NCBI RefSeq assembly: GCF_010915705.1 | Contig: NZ_JAAIKE010000004.1 | Coordinates: forward strand, 124,001-188,000 | Direction of reading: 5' to 3' | DNA length: 64,000 bases | DNA from: Pseudotabrizicola algicola | GTDB taxonomy: Bacteria; Pseudomonadota; Alphaproteobacteria; Rhodobacterales; Rhodobacteraceae | Shown here: one piece after another, positions 34,516 through 43,379 of the stretch | Layout of the letters: every line of letters starts with the position of its first letter | Numbering within the stretch: the stretch's first letter is position 1 | Notes under the pieces: generated by a model | Told to the model about the DNA's origin: nothing | Database searches by the model: none | Seen by the model: the letters and a program-made list of their open reading frames with translations, nothing else | Program-made: the position numbers and the translations under genes

Positions 34516-36276
34516 TCAGCCCTTTCGCTTGACGGGTTGCAGACGCGTGTCGCCCAGAGCCCCGATGCCATCGAGGATCGGATAGGCCACCGAGATCAGA
34601 TGCGCGTTCACCCGCTTGAGATCGCGCAGGATATCAAGATGCAGGCTGGAGGTTTCCACCGTTTCCAGCCGCCGCTCGCGCAGACGCTCCATATGGCGCT
34701 CGGCGGACAGCGCCTCCATCTGCCGCACCTCGACCTTGCACTTGACCAGATCGCGCGCGAGGTTTTCGTCGCGCGACAGGAACACGCTTTGCGCCACCGC
34801 CAGAATCTCGATGGTGCGCTGGTAGAAGGCGGAAATCTCTTCCATCCCCTCGGGCGAAAAGCTCAGGCGGCGGCGGTCTTTCTTGATCGCAAGCTCCGAC
34901 AGGCCGGAATCGATCAGATCGCCGATATGTTCAAGGTTGACCGCATAAGACAGGATCTCGCTCATCCGGCGGATGTCATCTGCGTCCAGTTCCTCGCGCG
35001 AGAGGCGTGCAAGATAGATCTTGATGGCATTGTGCAGGCGGTCCACCTCGTCCTCGGCGGCAGAGAGGCGGTCGCGCGCAAGGTCATCATGGCCGCGCAG
35101 CGTATCGAGCGAAAGCTGAAGCATCTCGCCCACCAGATCGCCAAGGCGCAAGGTCTCGCGCGCGGCGGCGGCAAGCGCGATGGTCGGCGAGGACATGGCG
35201 CTGTCGTCGAGATATTTCGGCGCGAAATCGAGCGCGGCCTGATGCGGCATCCAGCGTTCGACAAGGGCGCAAAGCGGGGTCAGCAGCGGCAGGAACACCA
35301 CCGCCAGCACCAGCGAAAAGCCGATATGCGCGCCAAGCGTCAGGGCGGCGGTATCGGCGAAATAGGGCTGCGCCAGACGGGCCAGCAGCGGCGCGGCCAG
35401 CGTCAGCACCGCAGCCCCGCCCGCGCGCACGGCAAGGTTGGTCAGCGCCAGCCGCCGCGCCTGCACCCCGTCCGACATCACCGCAAGATAGGGCGGGATC
35501 GCCCCGCCCAGATTGGCTCCGGCCACCAGCACCAGTGCCAGTTCGGGCGACACCACCCCCGCCTGCGCCAAGAGCATCACGAACAGCACGGTCGCAAGGC
35601 TGGACGAGGCCAGCGCCGCCAGTCCGGTGCCGAAGATCAGCGCGAACAGCGGCGCGCCCCCCAAGGCCAGCAGCACTTGCCGCACCACCGCCGACTCGCG
35701 CATCGGTTCCGTCGCCTGCCCCAGCAGGTCCAGCGCCAGCAGCATCAGCCCCAGCCCGAGGATGGCGCGGCCAATGCCCTTGCCCCCCGCGCGCCCCGAG
35801 CGCGAGAACACCACCACCCCGATCAGGATCAGCAGCGGCGAGAGCCAGTGCAGATCAAGCGACAGCACCGCCGCCGCCACGCTGGTGCCGATATTGGCCC
35901 CCAGCATCACCGCCTGCCCCATCACCCCCGACAACAGGTCGCGCGCGGCAAAAGACGCGGCAATCACCGCCGTTGCCGTGCTCGACTGCACCGCCAGCGT
36001 GGCGACGAAGCCTGCGATCAGGGCCTTGATCCGGTTCGACGCGCCCCGACCGATCCAGACGCGAAGCGAACTGCCAAAGGCGCGCAACATGCCGGTCTTG
36101 ATCAGCCGCAACCCCCAGAGCAGCAGCGCCCCGGCCCCCAGAATATCGATCAGAACAAGCGTGGAGCCGATTTCAGAATCCTCCGGTTGACGGGGCAATG
36201 CGGTTGCCGAAAACGGCTCCCCCCCGAAGAGTTGCAGGCCCGCCGATCCGCAGGGCGCGTCGCTGCCGTCCAGCAT
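34516..36276 (-). CDS. Na/Pi cotransporter family protein with PhoU-like C-terminal domain
   Basis: About 586 residues: two repeated Na/Pi symporter modules with hydrophobic helices and the QSSTATAVI and SSSLATVLFV motifs (about residues 97 and 220), and a cytoplasmic helical PhoU-like region from about residue 340. These NptA/YjbB-type proteins move phosphate, often outward in bacteria. ATG 36276 is taken as start; the N-terminal 40 residues before the first helix are not typical, so a later start is possible. It is divergent from a LacI regulator (170 bases) and co-transcribed with the metallophosphoesterase. Confidence 0.88.
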   Translation of the reverse strand: MLDGSDAPCGSAGLQLFGGEPFSATALPRQPEDSEIGSTLVLIDILGAGALLLWGLRLIKTGMLRAFGSSLRVWIGRGASNRIKALIAGFVATLAVQSSTATAVIAASFAARDLLSGVMGQAVMLGANIGTSVAAAVLSLDLHWLSPLLILIGVVVFSRSGRAGGKGIGRAILGLGLMLLALDLLGQATEPMRESAVVRQVLLALGGAPLFALIFGTGLAALASSSLATVLFVMLLAQAGVVSPELALVLVAGANLGGAIPPYLAVMSDGVQARRLALTNLAVRAGGAAVLTLAAPLLARLAQPYFADTAALTLGAHIGFSLVLAVVFLPLLTPLCALVERWMPHQAALDFAPKYLDDSAMSSPTIALAAAARETLRLGDLVGEMLQLSLDTLRGHDDLARDRLSAAEDEVDRLHNAIKIYLARLSREELDADDIRRMSEILSYAVNLEHIGDLIDSGLSELAIKKDRRRLSFSPEGMEEISAFYQRTIEILAVAQSVFLSRDENLARDLVKCKVEVRQMEALSAERHMERLRERRLETVETSSLHLDILRDLKRVNAHLISVAYPILDGIGALGDTRLQPVKRKG

Positions 36277-36306
36277 TGCACCCGCGTGCAAATCTGTCAA
36301 CTCAGA

Positions 36307-36328
36307 CCCCGGAATTGTTGAACCGGGG
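36307..36328. promoter_or_regulatory. Inverted repeat CCCCGG-n10-CCGGGG in the Na/Pi-LacI divergent region
   Basis: The dyad lies 31 bases upstream of the Na/Pi cotransporter start and 119 before the LacI-type gene. Its position suits an operator for the divergent regulator, but no match to a known site is claimed. Confidence 0.35.
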
Positions 36329-36446
36329 GCCGATGGCCGCTATGACAGCTCAAGGCCCGCCCAGCCGTCCCGCCCGTCATGGCGATTAGACAGGGGCCGG
36401 ACCAGTAAACCGAAAGGTGCGCCGTGACCAACCCTTGCGTGACACG

Positions 36447-37484
36447 ATGAGCGAAACCGCAGGCGGCAAGCACCGGCAACGCTCTTACGTCAGCGCGCTG
36501 CAGGTGGCGGAACGGGCGGGCGTCTCGCGCTCGGCGGTGTCGCGCACCTTCACCGAAGGCGCCAGCGTTTCGGCGGCAACGCGAAAGCGGGTGATCGAGG
36601 CGGCAGAGGCGCTTGGCTATCATGTGAACCATCTGGCGCGCGGGCTGATCCAAGACCGCTCCAACATCGTCTCGCTGGTGGCGACGGACCTCAACACCCC
36701 CTATCAGGCGGGGCTGATCCATGCGCTGACCAGCCGTCTGCAGCGGGCGGGCAAGGTGGCGATGGTGATCAACACGTCGGGGCAGACGCAAAGCGTGGAA
36801 AAGGCCTTGCGCCAGACGCTGGAATACCGGGCCGATGCCACCGTCGTGCTGTCGGGCCAGCCGCCGGGATCGCTGATCCAGACCTGCCTGACCAATGGCC
36901 AGCATGTCATCATGCTCAACCGCGATGATGCGGTGCCGGGGCCGGACAGGCTGATGGTGACGAACCGCGCCGCCGCGCGCGAGGCGTTCCTGCACCTGCA
37001 GGCGGCGGGGTGCCGCCAGATTGCACTGGTGGCGTCCGAGGTGGGAACCGCCAGCGTGGTCGCGCGCGAAGAAGCCTTTGTCGCCGCTGCCGCCGAGGCC
37101 GGAACGACGGTGCAGGTCGCGCATTTCGGCCCCACCACTTACGCCTCGGGGCGCGCGCTCGGCCGGCAGATGCTGGCCCGGCCGCAGCGGCCAGACGGGG
37201 TGTTCTGCGTGACCGACCTGCTGGCCTGCGGTTTCATGGATGCCGCACGCAGCGAATTCGGCCTGTCGATTCCCGATGATCTGTGCGTGATCGGCTTTGA
37301 CGATATCGAACAGGCCGGATGGTCCTCGTTCGATCTGACCACGTTCCGTCAGCCCATCGACCAGATCGCCGCGCGGATCATCTCCCTGCTTGACGAACCG
37401 CCCCCGCCCGGCACCCAGCGTGAGCCCATTGCCTTTCCGGCCGAGTTGATCTGGCGCCGCTCGGTGCGCGGCACCCGTCGCTAG
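36447..37484 (+). CDS. LacI-family transcriptional regulator 1
   Basis: A 345-residue repressor: the helix-turn-helix and hinge region (residues about 13-65, VAERAGVSRSAVSRTFTEGAS) is followed by a periplasmic-binding-like effector domain with CVIGFDDIEQAGWSSFDLTT near the C-terminus. ATG 36447 is chosen; GTG 36417 would add ten residues and has AAAGG placed too close. It is divergent from the Na/Pi transporter operon and convergent with metallophosphoesterase 2. The DNA-recognition helix is nearly identical to that of the LacI protein at 42378, so the two may recognise similar operators. Confidence 0.9.
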   Translation: MSETAGGKHRQRSYVSALQVAERAGVSRSAVSRTFTEGASVSAATRKRVIEAAEALGYHVNHLARGLIQDRSNIVSLVATDLNTPYQAGLIHALTSRLQRAGKVAMVINTSGQTQSVEKALRQTLEYRADATVVLSGQPPGSLIQTCLTNGQHVIMLNRDDAVPGPDRLMVTNRAAAREAFLHLQAAGCRQIALVASEVGTASVVAREEAFVAAAAEAGTTVQVAHFGPTTYASGRALGRQMLARPQRPDGVFCVTDLLACGFMDAARSEFGLSIPDDLCVIGFDDIEQAGWSSFDLTTFRQPIDQIAARIISLLDEPPPPGTQREPIAFPAELIWRRSVRGTRR

Positions 37485-37494
37485 GGGCGCGCCG

Positions 37495-38286
37495 TTACAG
37501 ATCGGCGCGCGGCGGCAGGTTCATCTGGCGCGGATGCACGGCAAAACTGCCATCGGCGCGGCAATGGTGCAGCCAATAGGCATAGGGGGCGTCGATCAGC
37601 GGCGGCTCTGTGTCACCGTCAAAGCCGAACCCGTATTGAAAGGCCGGACTGCCCCCGACAGCGGCATAATGGCCTGCCCATTGGCTGTGGAACGCCTGAT
37701 GCACGTGGCCGCACAAAAGGCGCAGCGGCGCGGTGCGGGCGCGCAGGATCCGGCCCAGCCGCCCCGCTCCGGCGCGCAGGGCGCTTGCATCCCAATGCGC
37801 GTTTCCGGTGGGAAAGGGCGGGTGGTGCAGCAGCAGGAAAACAGGGTCGGCGGTGCTGGCCAGACGCTGCTCCAGCCAGTCAAGCTGGGTGCCGTCCAGC
37901 GCGCCCTCGACCCGGCCCGGCACCAGACTGTCGAGCCCGATGAGGCGCAGCCCCGCAAGCTGCGCCTCGAAATGCAGGGTGTCAGGCGCGGCAAAGGGGA
38001 TTGTGCCGCCAAAGGCCGCCCGCATCGGGCCGCGCTTGTCATGGTTGCCCGGCACCACGAAGACCGGCATCGGCAGCGGGGCAAGGATCTCGCGCACCAG
38101 CGCATAATCGGCCACGGACCCGCCATCGGCCACATCGCCGGTGATGACCACCGCATCGGGGCGCTGCGGCAGGGCGAGCAGATCGGCGATGACACGCCGC
38201 GCCATATCGGGCGCATCGCGCCGCACCGGAGCGGTTTCGGGCGCACCCGCGCTGATGTGCAGATCGGAAAGATGGGCAATCAGCAT
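37495..38286 (-). CDS. Metallophosphoesterase 2 (GpdQ/CpdA-like phosphodiesterase)
   Basis: A 263-residue cytoplasmic phosphodiesterase with all five calcineurin-type blocks: LSDLHIS, ITGDVADG, VPGNHDKRG, LLHHPPF and CGHVHQAFH. Size and motif spacing match class III cyclic-nucleotide/glycerophosphodiester phosphodiesterases. It is the last gene of the ABC importer operon (5 bases after the second permease gene), strongly suggesting that it hydrolyses the imported compound. This makes a phosphodiester such as a glycerophosphodiester the likely substrate of the transporter, although this remains inference. Confidence 0.88.
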   Translation of the reverse strand: MLIAHLSDLHISAGAPETAPVRRDAPDMARRVIADLLALPQRPDAVVITGDVADGGSVADYALVREILAPLPMPVFVVPGNHDKRGPMRAAFGGTIPFAAPDTLHFEAQLAGLRLIGLDSLVPGRVEGALDGTQLDWLEQRLASTADPVFLLLHHPPFPTGNAHWDASALRAGAGRLGRILRARTAPLRLLCGHVHQAFHSQWAGHYAAVGGSPAFQYGFGFDGDTEPPLIDAPYAYWLHHCRADGSFAVHPRQMNLPPRADL

Positions 38287-38291
38287 GGCGC

Positions 38292-39116
38292 TTACCTTCC
38301 GATCCGCGACAGAACGTCGGCCTTGAGGAACCGCTCGATCACCAGCATGAACCCGATGGACGGGATCAGCAGGATCAGCGCGGTGATCGCGGCGATCTGG
38401 TAGTTCCCGCCCATCGAGGCGTTGAACATCAGGATCGGCAGCGTCGTGATATCGGGCGTGCCGACAAAGAAGGTGCCGGTAAACTCGTCGATGCTGTCGA
38501 GAAAGACGAAGATTGAGGCCGCGACCAGTCCGGGAAAGGCCTGCGGCAGCGTGATGTCCCGGAAGGTGCGCAAGGGGGCCGCGCCAAGGTTGCGCGCCGC
38601 TTCCTCCATCGTGCGGTCGACGGCAGAGAAGGCGGCGGTGGCGATCCAGACCGCATAGACCAGACCGGGCAGCGAATGGACCAGAACCACGCCGGTGTAG
38701 GTGCCGTTCAGGCCGAGGCCATAAAACATCTGGGCGATGTTGACAAAGATCGGCAGGCTGGGAAAGGCCTGCGGCAACAGGAAGATCAGCATGATCGCCG
38801 CCCGCGCCGGCAGCTTCAGCCGCGCCAGCGCATAGCCCGCCGGCACCGCCAGCGCCATCGACAGCGCCACCGTGGCCAGCGCGATCCAGACCGAATTGAA
38901 CAGCGAGGTCCAGGCCCCTGCGCGCGGGCGGAACACCCGGTGCCAGAAGTCAAAGCCGAACTCGGTCGGGTAGCGCGCCGGAAAGAACCATTTTTCGGCA
39001 AAGGCCCAGAGGAAGAGGTTGGTCAGCGGGCCGAAGACCACAAAGGCGCAAAGGCCGATCATCACGGCGGGCAGAAGGTTGGCCGCCCCGCGCCGGGCCA
39101 AGGATGCAAAGGCCAT
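38292..39116 (-). CDS. ABC transporter permease B (PotC/PhnV-like)
   Basis: A 274-residue MetI-type permease with about six helices. Its EAA-type loop EEAARNLGAAPLRTFRDITLP lies around residues 173-193 and contacts the ATPase. Its ATG is two bases after the stop of permease A (TGACATG), so both are translated together. In this operon the order is ATPase, binding protein, permease A, permease B, phosphodiesterase. The FbpB/PotBC-like family imports iron, polyamines, thiamine, phosphonates or phosphodiesters. Confidence 0.9.
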   Translation of the reverse strand: MAFASLARRGAANLLPAVMIGLCAFVVFGPLTNLFLWAFAEKWFFPARYPTEFGFDFWHRVFRPRAGAWTSLFNSVWIALATVALSMALAVPAGYALARLKLPARAAIMLIFLLPQAFPSLPIFVNIAQMFYGLGLNGTYTGVVLVHSLPGLVYAVWIATAAFSAVDRTMEEAARNLGAAPLRTFRDITLPQAFPGLVAASIFVFLDSIDEFTGTFFVGTPDITTLPILMFNASMGGNYQIAAITALILLIPSIGFMLVIERFLKADVLSRIGR

Positions 39117-39117
39117 G

Positions 39118-39984
39118 TCAGCGCCCCCCTTCGTTGTGCTGGGTCAGCGTCATGCGCAGATAGACATAGGCCGCCACCGCCGTGATCAGATAGGAAAACA
39201 GGCCCAAGGCATTGGCGACCGCATAATCGCCGTAATAGGTGACGCGGTGGGCCATCATCGAGGTCATCATGGTCGGGTTTCCGGCAATCACCATCATCGG
39301 CACCGACAAGACCGACATGATGGTGACCAGAGACAGGATCAGCCCCACCAAGAGCGTGCCGCGCACCTGCGGCAGCACAATCTCGATCAGGCAGCGCAGG
39401 CGCCCTGCCCCCATGTTGCGCGCGGCCTCTATGGTGGAGCGGTCGACCGAGGCCATCGCCCCCGCCAGAAGCAGGGTGACGAAAGGCACCTGCTTCCACG
39501 CGAAGGTCAGCACCAGCCCGCGCCAGTCGAGCAGGCTCTGGGCCAGTGCAGGGTCCATCAGGCCGGAATCGATCAGAAGGCTGTTCATCAGCCCGTTGCG
39601 CGCCAGAAAGCTGCGCGCGGTCTGCCCCGCCACGATGAAGGGAATGAACAACGGCCAGCGATAGAGCCAGCGCAGCGCGGTGACCGCCCATGGCGTCGCC
39701 CCCAGCGTCAGATATCCGGCAATCGCGATCGAGGTGACAGAGATCAGCGCCAGCGACGCCAGTGCCACCATCACGGTGAAGATCACGTCGCGGCCATAAA
39801 GTTCTATCGCGGTGCGCAGATGCGCCGTGGTAAAACCGCCCTCTGCATCGACAAAGGCAAAGACCACCGAGCGCGCGAGCGGCACCACATACAGCAGCGC
39901 AATCGCCAGCAGCGCGGGGGCAATCAGCATCAGGCCGGGCAACATCCCGCGCCAGTCGCGCGCAGAGGGGTCAGCAATGGTCAT
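39118..39984 (-). CDS. ABC transporter permease A (PotB/PhnU-like)
   Basis: A 288-residue MetI-type permease with about six helices; the EAA loop STIEAARNMGAGRLRCLIEIVLP is near residues 179-201. It pairs with permease B as a heterodimer. A 9-base-pair stem-loop lies between the binding-protein gene and this gene. The ATG at 39984 follows a purine-rich stretch. Substrate is inferred only from context. Confidence 0.9.
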   Translation of the reverse strand: MTIADPSARDWRGMLPGLMLIAPALLAIALLYVVPLARSVVFAFVDAEGGFTTAHLRTAIELYGRDVIFTVMVALASLALISVTSIAIAGYLTLGATPWAVTALRWLYRWPLFIPFIVAGQTARSFLARNGLMNSLLIDSGLMDPALAQSLLDWRGLVLTFAWKQVPFVTLLLAGAMASVDRSTIEAARNMGAGRLRCLIEIVLPQVRGTLLVGLILSLVTIMSVLSVPMMVIAGNPTMMTSMMAHRVTYYGDYAVANALGLFSYLITAVAAYVYLRMTLTQHNEGGR

Positions 39985-40020
39985 CAGGCAAGGGCTTTCA
40001 TGGACGGCAAAGGGGAAAGC

Positions 40021-40050
40021 GCCGGGGCGACGGCCAGACCGCGCCCCGGC
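40021..40050 (-). terminator. Intercistronic stem-loop after the ABC binding-protein gene
   Basis: GCCGGGGCG (40021-40029) pairs with CGCCCCGGC (40042-40050), a nine-pair stem 7 bases after the binding-protein stop on the minus strand and before permease A. No U-run is present. It parallels the stem-loops at 2931-2957 and 27281-27301. Confidence 0.6.
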
Positions 40051-40056
40051 AACAGG

Positions 40057-41187
40057 TCAGTTGGCAACCTGCCGTTCGTAGGATTCGAGGATCGCGCGGA
40101 AGTAATCAGCCTGCGGCATCGACAGCCCGCGCTCGGCCAGCACCTCGGGCGAGACATCGGTGAACAGCGCGCCCCATTCCTCGGCAGTCAGGTTCTCCTT
40201 GACGGCGTTGGCATCAATCCCCGGCAGCCAGTTGAAGCGCCGCACGATGCCTTCGGCCTGCACCTCGGGCGAGGTGGCCAGTTCGATGAACTTCACCGCA
40301 AGATCGGCCTGCGCCGCCTTTTCCGGCACCACGTAATACATCGGCTGGCCCGGCATGCCCGGAGAGGGGATCAGCAGCTTAAGGTCGGGGTTCAGGCGGC
40401 CATCGGCAACCCAGGTGTAGAACATGTCCATCCAGACCGGACCCATCGCGATCTCGCCCCGGTTCAGCGCATCCAGCGTGCCGGCATTGCCGGGCGTGAT
40501 GGTGGCCACCGCGTTGAATTGCTTGAGGCTTTCCAGCGCCGGACCCCAGCCTTCGGTGGCTGCGGCATCGAAGGGGCCGCTTTGCAGCGTCTCGGCCATG
40601 TCAGAGAAGGCATACATCCAGCCAAAGACAAAGCCCACGCCCGCCATGCCGCCGGTGATGCCGTTATAGCCGAACTGGCCGGGGTTGGCCTGCGCCCACT
40701 CCACCAGTTCCGCATAGCTTTGCGGCGGGGTGCTGACCAGCGCCGGATTGTAGGCGATGGCGATCTGGCTCTGGAACATCGGCATCACATAGCCGCCCAC
40801 ATCCACGCCCAGCGCGTTCTCGGCGCTGGCGGCGGTGACGAGCGGTGCGGTGGCCGCCTTGTCGCGGTAGGATTGCAGCAGGCCCTCGGTCACCATCTGC
40901 CCCGCCATGCGCTGATGCACGACGCCGACATCGACATCCCAGACGTCATTACCTCGCTGCGCGGCCAGCTTTTCATAGAGCGCCTGACTGCCGCCATCGC
41001 CGGGGCCGGTGCCGAGTGCGCGCACCGTCACGCCGGGGTTCTGTTCCTCGAACAGGGGGCCGAGGTAATCGTTGATGTAATCCACCATATTGGTGTCGCC
41101 CGCTGTCACCACGTTCAGGGTCTGGGCGGCAAGGGGCAGGCTGAACACGGCACTGAAGGCCGCGCCGAGAAGAAGGGACCGTTTCAT
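40057..41187 (-). CDS. ABC transporter substrate-binding protein (family 1/iron-phosphonate-type)
   Basis: A 376-residue periplasmic protein. The signal peptide (MKRSLLLGAAFSAVFS, cleavage after LAA near residue 20) is followed by LNVVTAGDTNMVDYINDYL, the start of an SBP_bac_1/6-type domain. A C-terminal YYVVPEKAAQADLAVKFIE segment is typical of these proteins. The ATG at 41187 is preceded by GGAGA. It is the second gene of the operon. Its relatives include thiamine-, polyamine-, iron- and phosphonate-type binding proteins, so the ligand is not fixed by sequence alone. Confidence 0.9.
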   Translation of the reverse strand: MKRSLLLGAAFSAVFSLPLAAQTLNVVTAGDTNMVDYINDYLGPLFEEQNPGVTVRALGTGPGDGGSQALYEKLAAQRGNDVWDVDVGVVHQRMAGQMVTEGLLQSYRDKAATAPLVTAASAENALGVDVGGYVMPMFQSQIAIAYNPALVSTPPQSYAELVEWAQANPGQFGYNGITGGMAGVGFVFGWMYAFSDMAETLQSGPFDAAATEGWGPALESLKQFNAVATITPGNAGTLDALNRGEIAMGPVWMDMFYTWVADGRLNPDLKLLIPSPGMPGQPMYYVVPEKAAQADLAVKFIELATSPEVQAEGIVRRFNWLPGIDANAVKENLTAEEWGALFTDVSPEVLAERGLSMPQADYFRAILESYERQVAN

Positions 41188-41212
41188 TGGCAAGTCTCCG
41201 CTGTGAGTGGGA

Positions 41213-42232
41213 TCAGTTCGGCAGCAATCGCTGATCTGTGCCGAACGCCATGAGCGATGCGGTCGGCACAGCGACACACACCTGCGAGCCCGGCGCGACT
41301 GGCACGCCCGACACCGCCGAAATCACCTCGGCTCCGCTTTCAAGCTGAAGGTGATACCCCCCGCCCGTATAGGCACAGTCCAGAACCGTGCCATGCCGGA
41401 CGAGGGCATTTCCTTTGGCCTCCTCCAAGGCCGTGTCACGGATGCGGGCATCCATGCTGCGAAACCCCAGCGTCGCCGCCGCCACCGGATCATCGGGGCG
41501 CGCGGCAACCACATTGTCGACGCCCAGAAACCGTCCGGCGTCCAGATCGGCGGGTCTGGCGTAAAGGTCTTGCGGAGAGGCGACCTGCACCACCTGCCCT
41601 GCGCGCATCAGCACGATGGTATCGGCCATCGCCAGCGCCTCTTCCTGATCATGGGTCACCATGATGGTGGTGATCCCCAGCCGCTGCTGCAACCGGCGCA
41701 ACTCGCCGCGCAGGTTGCGGCGGATCGCGGCATCGAGGTTCGACAGCGGCTCGTCCAGCAAGAGGATCGGCGGATCGATGATCAGTGCGCGGCCCAGCGC
41801 GATGCGCTGCCGCTGGCCGCCCGACAGGCTGCCCACCTTGCGCGCGCCATAGCCGGGCAGACCCAGCAGCTCCAGCATCTGCTCGGCGCGCTCCTCCCGC
41901 TCGGCCCGCGCGATCCCGCGCAGCTTGAGCGGATAGGTCAGGTTGCCCGCCACCGTCATATGCGGCCACAGCGCGTAGGACTGGAACACCATCGCCGTGC
42001 CGCGCTTTTCGGGCGGCAGACCGGCAATCGACCGCGCCCCGAGGCGGATATCCCCCGAAGCGGGCGGCGCAAATCCGGCGATGGATCGCAACAGCGTGGT
42101 CTTGCCACAGCCCGATGGCCCCAGCAGGCAGGTAAAGCTGCCCGCAGGCACGCTCAAGCTGACATCATGCAAGATCTGCGCACCGCCCAAACGGATGGAC
42201 AGCCCCTGCAGCTCCAGCGCCTCGACTCCCAT
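41213..42232 (-). CDS. ABC transporter ATP-binding protein (PotA/FbpC-like)
   Basis: A 339-residue ATPase with Walker A GPSGCGKTT, signature LSGGQRQR, Walker B ILLLDEPLSNLD and a C-terminal TOBE-type regulatory domain. GGGAGGA before ATG 42232 identifies the start; an upstream ATG (42274) is rejected. It is the first gene of the operon that ends in metallophosphoesterase 2, and is divergent from a LacI regulator across 145 bases with a LacI-like operator. Confidence 0.92.
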   Translation of the reverse strand: MGVEALELQGLSIRLGGAQILHDVSLSVPAGSFTCLLGPSGCGKTTLLRSIAGFAPPASGDIRLGARSIAGLPPEKRGTAMVFQSYALWPHMTVAGNLTYPLKLRGIARAEREERAEQMLELLGLPGYGARKVGSLSGGQRQRIALGRALIIDPPILLLDEPLSNLDAAIRRNLRGELRRLQQRLGITTIMVTHDQEEALAMADTIVLMRAGQVVQVASPQDLYARPADLDAGRFLGVDNVVAARPDDPVAAATLGFRSMDARIRDTALEEAKGNALVRHGTVLDCAYTGGGYHLQLESGAEVISAVSGVPVAPGSQVCVAVPTASLMAFGTDQRLLPN

Positions 42233-42255
42233 ATCGTCCTCCCTCGACGCGGTTT

Positions 42256-42269
42256 TGAAAGCGTGTGCA
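42256..42269. promoter_or_regulatory. LacI-type operator candidate TGAAAGCGTGTGCA
   Basis: The sequence matches the general LacI/GalR layout (TGnAAnCGnTnnCA with a central CG) at most positions. It lies 24 bases before the ABC ATPase start and about 110 before the LacI gene, in the divergent promoter region. An obvious candidate ligand is the LacI protein encoded next to it. Confidence 0.5.
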
Positions 42270-42314
42270 ATCATGGTTTGCGACTTTCTGCCTGTGTGTC
42301 AAGGCTGAATAATC

Positions 42315-42343
42315 TTGATATGTAACAAGCATGTGTCTAAAGT
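42315..42343 (+). promoter_or_regulatory. Candidate promoter for LacI regulator 2 (TTGATA-17-TAAAGT)
   Basis: TTGATA (42315-42320) and TAAAGT (42338-42343) are 17 bases apart, about 35 bases before the LacI start codon. The stretch is locally AT-rich, in keeping with a promoter. Confidence 0.45.
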
Positions 42344-42377
42344 GAAATCGTGTTCATTTTCGGCCAAGGGGGTCGGC

Positions 42378-43361
42378 ATGCGGGTGACGGCGGATGATGT
42401 GGCGGCACGGGCCGGGGTTTCACGCTCGGCGGTATCGCGGGCCTTTACCGCAGGGGCGAGCATCCAGCCCGACAAACGCGCCCATATACTCGCGGTCGCC
42501 GATGATCTGGGCTACCGGCCCAACCTGATGGCGCGCAGCCTGACGGGCGGGGCCACGGGGCTGATCGCGGTGGTGGTCGGGTCGCTCTCAAGCCCTTATG
42601 AAAGCTGGTTTCTCGATCATCTGTCGCAGGGCATCCGCGCCCGTGGGCTCTGGCCGCTGCTGGTGCCGGTCAGCCCGGGGCAAGAGATCGAACCGGCGCT
42701 CGACCATGCGCTGGCCTATCAGGTCGATGGCGCGGTGATCGCCGCCGGATCGGTCAGCCAGAAACTGGCCGAACGCTGCACCGCCAATGGCGCGCCCATC
42801 GTGGTGGTGGGCCGCGTGCTGGACGGGGGCGGCGCCGATTCGGTCTGCTGCGACAACCGGGCGGGCATGGCGATGATTGCCGAGCGGCTGGTGGCGGCAG
42901 GCCGCCGCCGCATCGCCTGGATCGGCGGGCGGGCCGATACCTTCTCGAATGTGGAGCGGCTTGACGGGCTTACGGCGGCGCTTGCGGCGCATGGCCTCGC
43001 GCTCAGCGAAACGCGGCGCGGCGATTACAGCACCGACAGCGGTCTGGTGCAGGCGCTTGCCCTCTTGACCGCGCCCGAACGGCCCGATGCCATCGTCTGC
43101 GGCAATGACGCCATGGCGATCGGGGCCATCGCCGCCGCCCGCCGCCTTGGCCTGCGGGTGCCGCAAGATGTCGGCATCTGCGGCTTTGACGATATCCCCG
43201 CCGCCGCGTGGGAGCCGTTCTGCCTGACCACCGTGGCAAATCCGGTGGCCGAAACCGTCAGCGCCGCGCTCGACCTGCTTACCCGCCGGATCGGGGGCGA
43301 AAAGGGGCCCGTCGCCACCATCCGCCTGCCGCCCGCGCTGCGCCTGCGTCAAAGCCTCTGA
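42378..43361 (+). CDS. LacI-family transcriptional regulator 2
   Basis: A 327-residue repressor with an N-terminal HTH (VAARAGVSRSAVSRAFTAGAS, residues 8-28) and a LacI effector domain ending in CGFDDIPAAAWEPFCLTTV. ATG 42378 is favoured by AAGGGGG upstream. Divergence from the ABC importer operon makes it the probable repressor of that operon, using the operator at 42256-42269. Its recognition helix differs from that of regulator 1 by only a few residues, which suggests paralogs with overlapping control of phosphoester genes. Confidence 0.9.
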   Translation: MRVTADDVAARAGVSRSAVSRAFTAGASIQPDKRAHILAVADDLGYRPNLMARSLTGGATGLIAVVVGSLSSPYESWFLDHLSQGIRARGLWPLLVPVSPGQEIEPALDHALAYQVDGAVIAAGSVSQKLAERCTANGAPIVVVGRVLDGGGADSVCCDNRAGMAMIAERLVAAGRRRIAWIGGRADTFSNVERLDGLTAALAAHGLALSETRRGDYSTDSGLVQALALLTAPERPDAIVCGNDAMAIGAIAAARRLGLRVPQDVGICGFDDIPAAAWEPFCLTTVANPVAETVSAALDLLTRRIGGEKGPVATIRLPPALRLRQSL

Positions 43362-43379
43362 CCTTCGCGCGCCGCCCGC

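Noticed and set aside
33214-36321. Open frame of 1035 codons on the plus strand
   Set aside because: It runs antisense to the metallophosphoesterase and Na/Pi cotransporter genes; its composition (Arg, His, Gln and Gly rich) is typical of the complement of GC-rich coding sequence.
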